A stretch of 6,187 bases of DNA, taken from positions 1-6,187 of the forward strand of contig JAUXQA010000507.1 in NCBI GenBank assembly GCA_030683195.1, in the 5' to 3' direction. Positions 1 through 5,549 of this stretch are shown here, piece by piece. Both the position numbers and the translations under genes were made by a program. Source of the stretch: Rhodoferax sp. (GTDB lineage Bacteria; Pseudomonadota; Gammaproteobacteria; Burkholderiales; Burkholderiaceae_C). Each line of letters opens with the position of its first letter. Position 1 is the first letter of the stretch. Below the pieces are notes generated by a model. The model was not told where the DNA came from. It was given only the letters and a program-made list of their open reading frames with translations, and made no database searches.

Positions 1-315
1 GGCGACGCCAGCGGCGTGACAGGTGTACGCCTGAAACATGTAGATACGGGTGTTACAGAGGACCTGATACTCAAAGGCTGTTTCATCGCCATCGGGCATT
101 CACCCAACACCGATATTTTCCAGAATCAACTGGACATGGCGGGCGGCTACATCATCACCCAGGGTGGGTTAAAGGGTTTTGCCACACAAACCAGCGTGCC
201 GGGCATCTTTGCCGCGGGAGATGTACAAGACCATGTTTATCGCCAGGCCATCACCAGCGCAGGCACGGGTTGCATGGCAGCCCTGGACGCACAGCGCTTT
301 CTGGAGCAGGAATAA
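1..315 (+). CDS. trxB: Thioredoxin reductase, C-terminal part (5' end outside window)
   Basis: This is the last 104 residues of thioredoxin-disulfide reductase, the cytoplasmic flavoenzyme that passes electrons from NADPH through FAD and a CxxC pair to thioredoxin. The frame is open from base 1 and stops at TAA 313-315, so the start lies to the left. Visible landmarks are the IGHSPNT segment that closes the NADPH domain and the C-terminal FAD-binding block GIFAAGDV followed by YRQAITSAGTGCMAALDA. These match my memory of the end of E. coli TrxB almost residue for residue. The NADPH-binding core and redox-active CxxC lie outside the window, so integrity cannot be judged. No strong terminator follows directly; a weak hairpin with five T's lies about 90 bp downstream, beyond the next promoter box. 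Identification is firm. Confidence 0.95.
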   Translation, partial: GDASGVTGVRLKHVDTGVTEDLILKGCFIAIGHSPNTDIFQNQLDMAGGYIITQGGLKGFATQTSVPGIFAAGDVQDHVYRQAITSAGTGCMAALDAQRFLEQE

Positions 316-353
316 GCCCAAGGCGCCGACAAAAGAGGCCGAACGAAGCCCGC

Positions 354-359
354 TATAAT
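354..359 (+). promoter_or_regulatory. Candidate -10 box for the rpmB-rpmG operon
   Basis: A perfect TATAAT hexamer lies in the trxB-rpmB gap, 158 bp before the rpmB start codon. I see no good -35 hexamer 16-19 bp upstream (that stretch is A-rich, around 329-337), and there is no TGn extension, so the assignment rests on the -10 alone. If real, transcription would begin near 365-367, just before a 10-bp hairpin, giving a leader of about 150 nt. Confidence 0.55.
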
Positions 360-368
360 CACAGGCTT

Positions 369-451
369 TGCTGAAATCTGGCTCCAGGGTCCGATTTCAG
401 CACTTGGGTTACCGCCACCCTTTTTACTTGGCGAGGTGAGGCCGGAGCCAA
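369..451 (+). promoter_or_regulatory. Structured leader of rpmB with possible attenuator
   Basis: Three inverted repeats follow the TATAAT box. The first is a perfect 10-bp stem (369-378 with 393-402, TGCTGAAATC/GATTTCAGCA) around a 14-nt loop. The second is GGGT (406-409) with ACCC (417-420), followed at once by TTTTT (421-425), which resembles a weak intrinsic terminator. The third is TTGGC (428-432) with GCCAA (447-451), whose loop carries the Shine-Dalgarno-like GAGGTGA (433-439). A competing pairing is possible: TGGCTCC in the first loop (379-385) is fully complementary to GGAGCCA (444-450). The complementarity is seen directly; a regulatory role is inference. The second hairpin could instead be the trxB terminator. 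Confidence 0.4.
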
Positions 452-505
452 AACTGATTTGCTTTAACAAGCATGTCATTCCAGCGAAGGCCGTTAAACA
501 GTATC

Positions 506-509
506 GGAG
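506..509 (+). promoter_or_regulatory. Ribosome binding site fixing the rpmB start
   Basis: GGAG sits 7 nt before the ATG at 517. It supports that ATG over the in-frame upstream GTG at 436, which would add 27 residues that L28 proteins do not have. Confidence 0.7.
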
Positions 510-516
510 TGTCCTA

Positions 517-750
517 ATGGCACGCGTATGTGAAGTCACGGGCAAAGGCCCCATGGTCGGAAACAAAGTTTCCCACGCCAACAATAAAACCAAGCGCCGG
601 TTCCTGCCGAACCTGCAATACCGCCGCTTTTGGGTTGAGTCCGAAAACCGCTGGATTCGTCTGCGTATCTCAAATGCAGGACTGCGTTTGATCGACAAAA
701 ACGGTATTGATGTCGTGCTCGCAGATTTGCGCTCACGCGGTCAAGCCTGA
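517..750 (+). CDS. rpmB: 50S ribosomal protein L28
   Basis: A 77-residue bacterial L28, a basic protein of the large ribosomal subunit. It opens with MARVCEVTGKGPMVGN, continues with the signature TKRRFLPNLQYRRFWVES (about residues 25-42), and ends with the IDKNGIDVVLADLR block (59-72). Length and sequence follow the E. coli protein closely. It has one cysteine (Cys5) and no CxxC pairs, so it is the zinc-independent form. The start is chosen from family length and the GGAG site at 506-509. rpmG follows after 18 bp, the usual rpmB-rpmG operon. The start codon overlaps the stop of a 14-codon upstream reading frame (TAATG at 515-519). Identification is firm. Confidence 0.98.
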   Translation: MARVCEVTGKGPMVGNKVSHANNKTKRRFLPNLQYRRFWVESENRWIRLRISNAGLRLIDKNGIDVVLADLRSRGQA

Positions 751-768
751 TAACTCAAAGGAAACATC

Positions 769-939
769 ATGGCAACCAAAGGCGGACGCGAAAAAATCAA
801 GCTGGAATCTACAGCTGGCACCGGTCACTTCTACACCACCAGCAAGAACAAGAAGACCATGCCCGAGAAAATGCTGATCAAGAAATTTGATCCTAAAGCT
901 CGCAAGCATGTGGATTACAAGGAAATGAAACTGAAGTAA
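769..939 (+). CDS. rpmG: 50S ribosomal protein L33
   Basis: A 56-residue L33 of the large ribosomal subunit, reading MATKGGREKIKLES at the start and FYTTSKNKKTMPEKMLIKKF in the middle (21-40), and ending with DPKARKHVDYKEMKLK. It contains no cysteine, so it is the zinc-free form, in keeping with the zinc-free L28 beside it. A good ribosome binding site, AAAGGA (757-762), lies 6 nt before the ATG. It is second in the rpmB-rpmG operon and is followed after 16 bp by a strong terminator. The length is typical for the family. Identification is firm. Confidence 0.98.
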   Translation: MATKGGREKIKLESTAGTGHFYTTSKNKKTMPEKMLIKKFDPKARKHVDYKEMKLK

Positions 940-955
940 TTCAGCTTCTCTTAAC

Positions 956-984
956 AAAAAAGCCCGCTGATAGCGGGCTTTTTT
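956..984. terminator. Bidirectional intrinsic terminator between rpmG and the desaturase
   Basis: An 8-bp GC-rich stem AGCCCGCT (961-968) / AGCGGGCT (972-979) closes a 3-nt loop. It is flanked by A's on the left (956-961) and T's on the right (979-984), so RNA from either strand ends in a U-run. It would end the rpmB-rpmG transcript on the + strand and the convergent desaturase transcript on the - strand. Confidence 0.93.
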
Positions 985-987
985 CAT

Positions 988-1015
988 GGGCTTTCCTTAT
1001 CGAAAGGAAGAGCCC
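988..1015. repeat. Second inverted repeat in the convergent gap
   Basis: GGGCT (988-992) pairs with AGCCC (1011-1015), and after a single bulged G (1010) TTTCCTT-side bases 993-998 pair with AAGGAA (1004-1009), giving 11 bp around a 5-nt loop. No T-run follows on the + strand. For the desaturase mRNA it stands directly upstream of the terminator hairpin, where it could stabilise the 3' end; that role is inference. Confidence 0.7.
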
Positions 1016-1028
1016 GACCCAAGAACAT

Positions 1029-1045
1029 CACACGTCAAGCGTGTG
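1029..1045. repeat. Short hairpin over the desaturase stop codon
   Basis: CACACG (1029-1034) and CGTGTG (1040-1045) form a perfect 6-bp stem. The 5-nt loop TCAAG contains the desaturase stop codon (TGA on the - strand, 1035-1037). It could be chance, since half of it is constrained by coding sequence. Confidence 0.4.
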
Positions 1046-2249
1046 CAGCCCTCAGTCTCAGGGAGAATTCCTGCAGCGCAGCGATACCACTGGCTTCCGC
1101 GCGGTGACACCAGGCTTGTAAATCAGTGGCAAGTTGCTCGCGGGTGTGCGAACGGTTCAGCCACAGTTGGCGCAACTCCTCACGCATGATCACCATTTTG
1201 TCCAGTACGGGGGATGCAGCGCGGGCCAGCGCCAGATGGGACGCCATTGCTGCCGGCACCTTGTCGGCATCGCGATGCATCCAGCGCTGGGCCGCCTTGA
1301 TGACGGCGGCGTCTGCGCTTCTGGCCTTCATGACGATCATCTCGTTCTTGAATGCCCGGCGCATGTCTTTGGCGTAGCCCGCCATGATTTCGTAGCGGTT
1401 TGAGATCAGCGCTTCCAGCGTTTTTTCGTCTGCGACCATGCGTATCTGGCCCAGTGCCAAGCGAGGCGGCGTCTTCTTCACTTTGGCCAGACCCACTGCT
1501 TTCATGAGGCGGATGTACATCCAGCCGATATCAAATTCGTAGGGCTTGACAGACAACTTGGCTGACGTCGGATAAGTATGGTGGTTGTTGTGCAACTCTT
1601 CACCCGCAATCAAGATGCCCCAGGGGGAAATATTGGTACTGGCGTCGGCCACCTCAAAGTTGCGATAACCCCAAAAATGGGCAGCACCGTTGATCACACC
1701 AGCCGCCATCACGGGCGTCCAGGCCATCTGCACGGCCCATACGGCGAGTCCTGCCGCACCAAAAAGCAGCAGGTCAATCACCAGCATCAAAGCCACACCC
1801 AAGGTCGACCGGCCTGAATACACATGACGCTCAAGCCAGTCATTCGGAGTGCCATGGCCATAACGCGACAAGGTGTCGGTGTTCCGGGCCTCTGCGCGGT
1901 ACAACTCATAGCCTTGAAGCAACACGGTTTTGATGCCATGCACGTGCGGGCTGTGGGGATCTTCAGCTTGCTCGCACTTGGCGTGGTGCTTGCGGTGGAT
2001 GGAAGCCCACTCCTTGGTGACCTGGCCGGTCGTCAACCAGAGCCAGAACCGGAAAAAGTGGGACGCCACCGGATGCAGATCCAGCGCGCGGTGTGCTTGG
2101 TGCCGATGTAAAAAGACCGTCACGCTCACCATCGTGATATGGGTCATGGCCAAGGTGAAGACCACCATTTGCCACCAAGCCAATTGCCAAAAACCGTGCG
2201 CCAACCAGTCGACGACAGCACTCAACCCAGCCCAATCAGGTAACAGCAT
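1035..2249 (-). CDS. desA: DesA-type membrane fatty acid desaturase
   Basis: A 404-residue integral inner-membrane di-iron desaturase of the acyl-CoA/phospholipid delta-9 type, expected to introduce a cis double bond into saturated acyl chains using O2. Its three histidine boxes are HRHQAH (48-53), HRKHH (85-89) and HNNHH (220-224), with extra conserved His191 in NGAAHFWGYRNFE (187-199). Hydrophobic spans lie at about 23-47, 60-76 and 150-190. The motifs EWASIHRKHHAKCE and HNNHHTYPTSAKLSVK recall Pseudomonas DesA from memory, so a phospholipid or acyl-CoA substrate is likely but unproven. After about residue 262 comes a soluble, helix-rich tail of about 140 residues that simple desaturases lack. 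The start is the only good Met before the first box; the ribosome site is weak (GGAA 12 nt upstream). It lies 117 bp downstream of the methyltransferase gene on the same strand. Confidence 0.9.
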   Translation of the reverse strand: MLLPDWAGLSAVVDWLAHGFWQLAWWQMVVFTLAMTHITMVSVTVFLHRHQAHRALDLHPVASHFFRFWLWLTTGQVTKEWASIHRKHHAKCEQAEDPHSPHVHGIKTVLLQGYELYRAEARNTDTLSRYGHGTPNDWLERHVYSGRSTLGVALMLVIDLLLFGAAGLAVWAVQMAWTPVMAAGVINGAAHFWGYRNFEVADASTNISPWGILIAGEELHNNHHTYPTSAKLSVKPYEFDIGWMYIRLMKAVGLAKVKKTPPRLALGQIRMVADEKTLEALISNRYEIMAGYAKDMRRAFKNEMIVMKARSADAAVIKAAQRWMHRDADKVPAAMASHLALARAASPVLDKMVIMREELRQLWLNRSHTREQLATDLQAWCHRAEASGIAALQEFSLRLRAAHA

Positions 2250-2250
2250 A

Positions 2251-2282
2251 TTTGATAAAAATTCCGCAACGATTTTTGATAA
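2251..2282. repeat. Direct repeat TTTGATAA upstream of the desaturase
   Basis: TTTGATAA occurs at 2251-2258 and again at 2275-2282, a 24-bp offset, directly before the desaturase start codon. The stretch is AT-richer than its surroundings. It could be an operator or part of the promoter region; function is unknown. Confidence 0.4.
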
Positions 2283-2285
2283 TTC

Positions 2286-2320
2286 TCAAATCGAGTCTTC
2301 GCTCGACTGATCAACTCGAG
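2286..2320. repeat. Direct repeat TCAA(A/C)TCGAG with a small hairpin, upstream of the desaturase
   Basis: TCAAATCGAG (2286-2295) and TCAACTCGAG (2311-2320) match at 9 of 10 bases with a 25-bp offset. Between them 2289-2295 and 2302-2308 can form a 7-bp stem (one G-U in the - strand RNA) with a 6-nt loop. No T-run follows, so it is not an intrinsic terminator. A binding site for a desaturase regulator is a possible reading. Confidence 0.35.
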
Positions 2321-2366
2321 ATTCTAGACTTTTGGGCAACACAGTGCATCTAGCGAAGCTGCTGCT

Positions 2367-3638
2367 TCAGTTTTTTTGCCAGACAGCGGCAAAAAAACCG
2401 TCCGTCTGATGACGGTGCGGCCACAAACGCAGGTAGCGCAGGCCGTTATCACCCCCGCTACACAAAGCGGCAGAGCCCTCCACCTTCAGACCGCTGAGAA
2501 CTTCCCCCGCATCCACGGGAGTGAACTCCTTGTTGGCCTCAGAAAACGCTTGGGCCACAGCCTCGTTTTCCTGAATCATCACGCTGCAGGTGGCGTAGAC
2601 AAGTCGGCCACCCGGCTTGAGAAGCCGTGCGGCGCTTTGCAAAATCGCAGTCTGGGTGACGGCCATTTGTTCGACCAGCGCCAAGCTTTGGCGCCACTTG
2701 AGGTCCGGACTGCGCCGCAAGGTGCCCAACCCCGAGCAAGGAGCGTCGACCAGCACACGGTCAATCTTGCCGGACAGGCGCTTGACACGCTCATCCCGCT
2801 CATGGGCGATGGCCGCCGGGTGCACATTGGACAAGCCACTGCGTGCCAAACGGGGCTTCAAGGCATCCAGCCGGTGCGCGGAGGTATCGAAGGCGTACAA
2901 GCGGCCGGTACTGCGCATACCCGCACCTATCGCCAGGGTTTTGCCGCCGGCCCCAGCGCAAAAATCCACGACCATTTCGCTGCGTTTCGCATCCAGCAGC
3001 ATGGCCAGCAATTGCGATCCCTCATCCTGAACTTCAAAAGCGCCCCGGGTGAAGGCATCAAGCTTGTTCAAAATGGGCTTGCCAGCAATGCGCAGGCCCC
3101 AGGGCGAGTAGGCTGTAGGGACCGCCTTGATGCCGACTTGAGCCAGTTCTTTTTGAACATCCGCGCGTTTTGCATTGAGCGCGTTGACCCGCAAATCCAG
3201 GCCGGCGCCCAGATTGAGACTCTCGGCCAGCTTCCAAAAATCGTCGCCCAACTGGTCTTTGAGCGGCTGGACCAACCAATCAGGGAGGTTGTGACGATGA
3301 CGCTCCATCAAATCAGCTACGTTGATCTTTTCGCACTGGTCCAGCCAGTTGATTTCCTGGTCGGTCAAGGCACTGCGCAGGAAATCGCCAGGGCCATAAA
3401 AGCCCAGAATCGCCAAGCGCCGCTCCTTGGGGCCGCTTCCAGAAGGGGCAAAGTGGTCAAAAAGAAGTTTTTTCCGCAGAACGGCGTAGACCGTCCCCGA
3501 CAGGGTGGCGCGCTCGCGCGGCCCCAGACCGCGGTTTTCACGGAAGAATTTAGAAACGACCGCATCGGTCGGGTGGTCGAATTTGAGAGTGAGGCGGACG
3601 AGTTCAGAACAAACGTCAAGCAGGGCTTTTGGGTGCAT
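2367..3638 (-). CDS. RsmB/NOP-family RNA (cytosine-5) methyltransferase
   Basis: A 423-residue SAM-dependent RNA m5C methyltransferase. E. coli RsmB of this family methylates C967 of 16S rRNA; the substrate here is not certain. The N-terminal 140 residues are helical and only loosely like the NusB domain of RsmB. The catalytic domain shows SAM-binding motif I DFCAGAGGKT (225-234), Asp251 ending strand 2, motif IV DAPCSG (298-303, Cys301 as the product-release cysteine) and motif VI ATCS (349-352, Cys351 as the expected nucleophile). It closes with LRLWPHRHQTDGFF (403-416), typical of the family. Betaproteobacteria often carry a classic rsmB beside fmt as well, so this may be a paralogue; I leave the symbol open. 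ATG at 3636-3638 is the only available start. No clear ribosome site precedes it, and only 16 bp separate it from the divergent DUF1653 gene. Confidence 0.9.
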   Translation of the reverse strand: MHPKALLDVCSELVRLTLKFDHPTDAVVSKFFRENRGLGPRERATLSGTVYAVLRKKLLFDHFAPSGSGPKERRLAILGFYGPGDFLRSALTDQEINWLDQCEKINVADLMERHRHNLPDWLVQPLKDQLGDDFWKLAESLNLGAGLDLRVNALNAKRADVQKELAQVGIKAVPTAYSPWGLRIAGKPILNKLDAFTRGAFEVQDEGSQLLAMLLDAKRSEMVVDFCAGAGGKTLAIGAGMRSTGRLYAFDTSAHRLDALKPRLARSGLSNVHPAAIAHERDERVKRLSGKIDRVLVDAPCSGLGTLRRSPDLKWRQSLALVEQMAVTQTAILQSAARLLKPGGRLVYATCSVMIQENEAVAQAFSEANKEFTPVDAGEVLSGLKVEGSAALCSGGDNGLRYLRLWPHRHQTDGFFAAVWQKN

Positions 3639-3654
3639 AGCCTACGATTGTCCC

Positions 3655-3894
3655 ATGACTGATGAAACACTCCCCCCGTTCACCCCAACCCGCAAGGGCC
3701 AGTACCACCATTACAAAGGCCTGCGCTACGAAGTCATCGACACCGTGCGCCACAGCGAAACACTGGAGCCCATGACGCTTTATCGCGCGCTCTATGGTGA
3801 TCGGGGCCTGTGGGTGCGCCCGGCTGCCATGTTTGAAGAAACTGTTCTGATTGAAGGTGTATTGCAACCACGGTTTGTTTGGCTTTGCGCTTGA
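3655..3894 (+). CDS. DUF1653 domain protein
   Basis: A 79-residue soluble protein that is almost entirely one DUF1653 domain. The family pattern is clear: GQYHHYKG (15-22), YEVIDTVRHSET (25-36), LYRALYGDRGLWVRP (42-56), MF (59-60) and PRF (72-74). No function is established for the family as far as I know, and nothing here suggests one. The ATG at 3655 is chosen because the domain starts 14 residues later and upstream in-frame starts would run far into the divergent methyltransferase gene. No Shine-Dalgarno sequence is visible. A weak -10-like TACGAT (3643-3648) would place transcription start near the ATG itself, so a leaderless or very short-leader mRNA is possible. The family assignment is firm; function is unknown. 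Confidence 0.9.
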   Translation: MTDETLPPFTPTRKGQYHHYKGLRYEVIDTVRHSETLEPMTLYRALYGDRGLWVRPAAMFEETVLIEGVLQPRFVWLCA

Positions 3895-3921
3895 GTCAAT
3901 GACCTGCGTGCGCCAGAACAC

Positions 3922-3931
3922 CGACATGTCG
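3922..3931. repeat. Perfect 10-bp palindrome in the DUF1653-efflux gap
   Basis: CGACATGTCG is a perfect palindrome about 140 bp before the efflux operon start. A second, smaller one, GTCA-A-TGAC (3895-3903), lies just after the DUF1653 stop. They could be protein binding sites or chance; no promoter was recognised nearby. Confidence 0.25.
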
Positions 3932-3990
3932 CACCGCGCTGACTAGAGTAATTGAAAAGGGCGCTGCGCATGCATTTGCATTTACCGGGC

Positions 3991-4023
3991 ATTCACGTTG
4001 GCACAACATAGATTCACTTGGCA
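3991..4023 (+). repeat. Direct repeat ATTCAC(G)TTGGCA before the efflux operon
   Basis: ATTCACGTTGGCA (3991-4003) recurs as ATTCACTTGGCA (4012-4023), identical apart from one missing G. The offset is 21 bp, about two helical turns, and the pair ends 48 bp before the efflux start codon. This is the layout expected of tandem binding sites for a regulator on one DNA face, or a local duplication. No regulator gene is adjacent and I could not place -35/-10 boxes with confidence. Confidence 0.45.
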
Positions 4024-4071
4024 GGGGCAAGATCAATCCATCGCCCTTGAACTCAGAGCATAAATACATTC

Positions 4072-5499
4072 ATGACCAACACCTCCTCAGGACACAACTT
4101 GGGCAGATCAACACCCTTGCCGCTGGTCTGCGCTTTGCTGCTCGGACTGGCGGGCTGCAGCGCCTGGTCACCTCCCTCGCAAGAAGCCGGCAAATTTGCA
4201 ATACCTTCGCAATGGCCGTCCGCAAGCGTGGCCCACTCAACTCCAACCATTTCCCTCACTGACTGGTGGCTGCGCTTCAATGATCCCCAGCTGACCACAC
4301 TGATCACCCAAGCCCTGCAAGCCAACACCAGTGTGCGCAGCGCGCAAGCCGCCCTGCAGCAAGCGCGTGCCCTGCGCGACGTCAATGCGGCGGGCTTGTC
4401 GCCCAGTCTGTCGGCCTCAGGGTCTGCCCAACGGGGCAAATCGGGCGACAGTGACACCAGCAACAGTCTTCGGGCAGGGCTGGATGCCCGGTGGGAAATT
4501 GATGTTTTCGGGGCCCGACGCAGTAGTTTGAACGCATCCGAGGCCGACGCACAGGCATCCCAAGCCTCACTGGCCGATGTTCAGGTTTCCATAGCGGCTG
4601 AAGTAGCTCTGGCTTACATCCAATTGCGCGGCCAGCAAGCTCAGTTGCAGATTGCCCGCAACAACCTGGCGAGCCAGCAAGAAACCCTGCAAATCACAGA
4701 TTGGCGCCTGCAGGCAGGCCTGACGACCTCGCTGGAACTGGAGCAGGCCCGCACTGCCACTGAACAAACCAGCGCCCAGTTGCCAACGCTGCAGACAGGC
4801 ATCAACCAAAGCCGCCTCAGCTTGGCCTTGCTGACTGGCCAGACGCCGGATGCACTGCAGGGGCTGATCTCCCAACCTCAACCCATGCCAACCCTTGCTG
4901 GCAACTGGGCCTTGGGCATTCCCGCCCATACTCTGCGCCAGCGACCAGATGTCCGGGCTGCCGAGCAACGCATCCGGGCGGCGCTTTCGCGGGTATCGGC
5001 TGCTGACGCTGCTCGCTACCCGGGCTTCGCCCTGAGTGGCTCCGTGGGCCTGAACGCTCTGAGCTTGAGTGGCTTGACCAGCGGTGCGAGCGTGGCAAGC
5101 GCCTTGCTCGGCAGCATCTCGGTACCGTTGCTGGATGGCGGTGCAGCCCGGGCCCAAGTGCGGGTGCAGGAAGCCGCGCTGGAGCAAGCCCGCGTAGCTT
5201 ATGAGGCGGTTGTGTTGACGGCACTGAAAGACGTTGAAGGCGCGCTGGTGGCCCTGCAAGGCGACCGTGCGCGGCAGCTCAATTTGCAGAACGCCGCCAC
5301 TGCGGCTGCCAATGCGGCCCTGTTGGCGCAACAACGCTACACCAGTGGCCTGATCGACTTCCAAACCGTGCTGCAAACACAGCGCACCTTGCTCACGGCC
5401 CAGGACAGCGTGGCCAGCGTGCAGGCCGCCATCAGCACCGACCACGTTCGGCTGGTCAAAGCCTTGGGGGGCGGCTGGAACCAAACATCTCTTGATTGA
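4072..5499 (+). CDS. NodT-family outer membrane efflux lipoprotein
   Basis: A 475-residue TolC/OprM-like outer membrane factor, the exit channel of a tripartite efflux pump. The N-terminus is a lipoprotein signal: a hydrophobic stretch PLPLVCALLLG (15-25) then lipobox LAGC, with Cys29 as the predicted lipidated residue. Two OEP repeats follow. The first contains WWLRFNDPQL (65-74) and ARWEIDVFG (139-147); the second LRQRPDVRAAE (288-298), YPGFALSGSVG (316-326), VPLLDGGAARAQV (351-363) and YTSGLIDFQTVLQTQRTLL (423-441), ending LVKALGGGW. Length and motifs are complete for the family. An in-frame TGA at 4048-4050 leaves ATG 4072 as the only reasonable start, although the ribosome site is poor (AGAG 13 nt upstream). 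The adaptor gene follows after 50 bp on the same strand, pointing to one operon. The exported substrate cannot be told from sequence. Confidence 0.93.
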   Translation: MTNTSSGHNLGRSTPLPLVCALLLGLAGCSAWSPPSQEAGKFAIPSQWPSASVAHSTPTISLTDWWLRFNDPQLTTLITQALQANTSVRSAQAALQQARALRDVNAAGLSPSLSASGSAQRGKSGDSDTSNSLRAGLDARWEIDVFGARRSSLNASEADAQASQASLADVQVSIAAEVALAYIQLRGQQAQLQIARNNLASQQETLQITDWRLQAGLTTSLELEQARTATEQTSAQLPTLQTGINQSRLSLALLTGQTPDALQGLISQPQPMPTLAGNWALGIPAHTLRQRPDVRAAEQRIRAALSRVSAADAARYPGFALSGSVGLNALSLSGLTSGASVASALLGSISVPLLDGGAARAQVRVQEAALEQARVAYEAVVLTALKDVEGALVALQGDRARQLNLQNAATAAANAALLAQQRYTSGLIDFQTVLQTQRTLLTAQDSVASVQAAISTDHVRLVKALGGGWNQTSLD

Positions 5500-5549
5500 A
5501 CCCAACGCTGCCGACTGCATCCACACCAAATAAGAACGCCCAAGCCACC

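Noticed and set aside
474..491. TGTCATTCCAGCGAAGGC resembling one arm of a common dispersed GTCATTCC-type repeat
   Set aside because: Only one arm is present; the complementary GGGAAT arm is missing, so it is too weak to call a repeat element.
436..516. A 27-residue N-terminal extension of L28 from GTG 436
   Set aside because: L28 proteins begin at the M-A-R-V-C sequence encoded from 517, which has its own GGAG site. The GTG lies inside the Shine-Dalgarno-like GAGGTGA itself.
237..698. A 153-codon - strand frame across the trxB-rpmB gap
   Set aside because: It overlaps two well-identified genes on the opposite strand, including their conserved 3' and 5' parts, and its translation resembles no protein I recognise.
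2371..2397. Inverted repeat TTTTTTTGCC / GGCAAAAAAA as a terminator of the methyltransferase gene
   Set aside because: It lies within the last codons (FFAAVWQKN). The RNA from either strand ends the stem in A's, not in a U-run, so it does not fit an intrinsic terminator.
3505..3654. A 50-residue upstream extension of the DUF1653 protein
   Set aside because: It would overlap the start of the divergent methyltransferase over about 130 bp, is not DUF1653-like, and is explained as antisense shadow of that gene.
2376..3662. A 428-codon open frame on the + strand covering the whole methyltransferase gene
   Set aside because: It lies in codon register with the methyltransferase on the other strand, so it stays open merely because that gene avoids TTA, CTA and TCA codons, which are rare at high GC. 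Its translation shows no recognisable domain, while the - strand frame has every catalytic motif.
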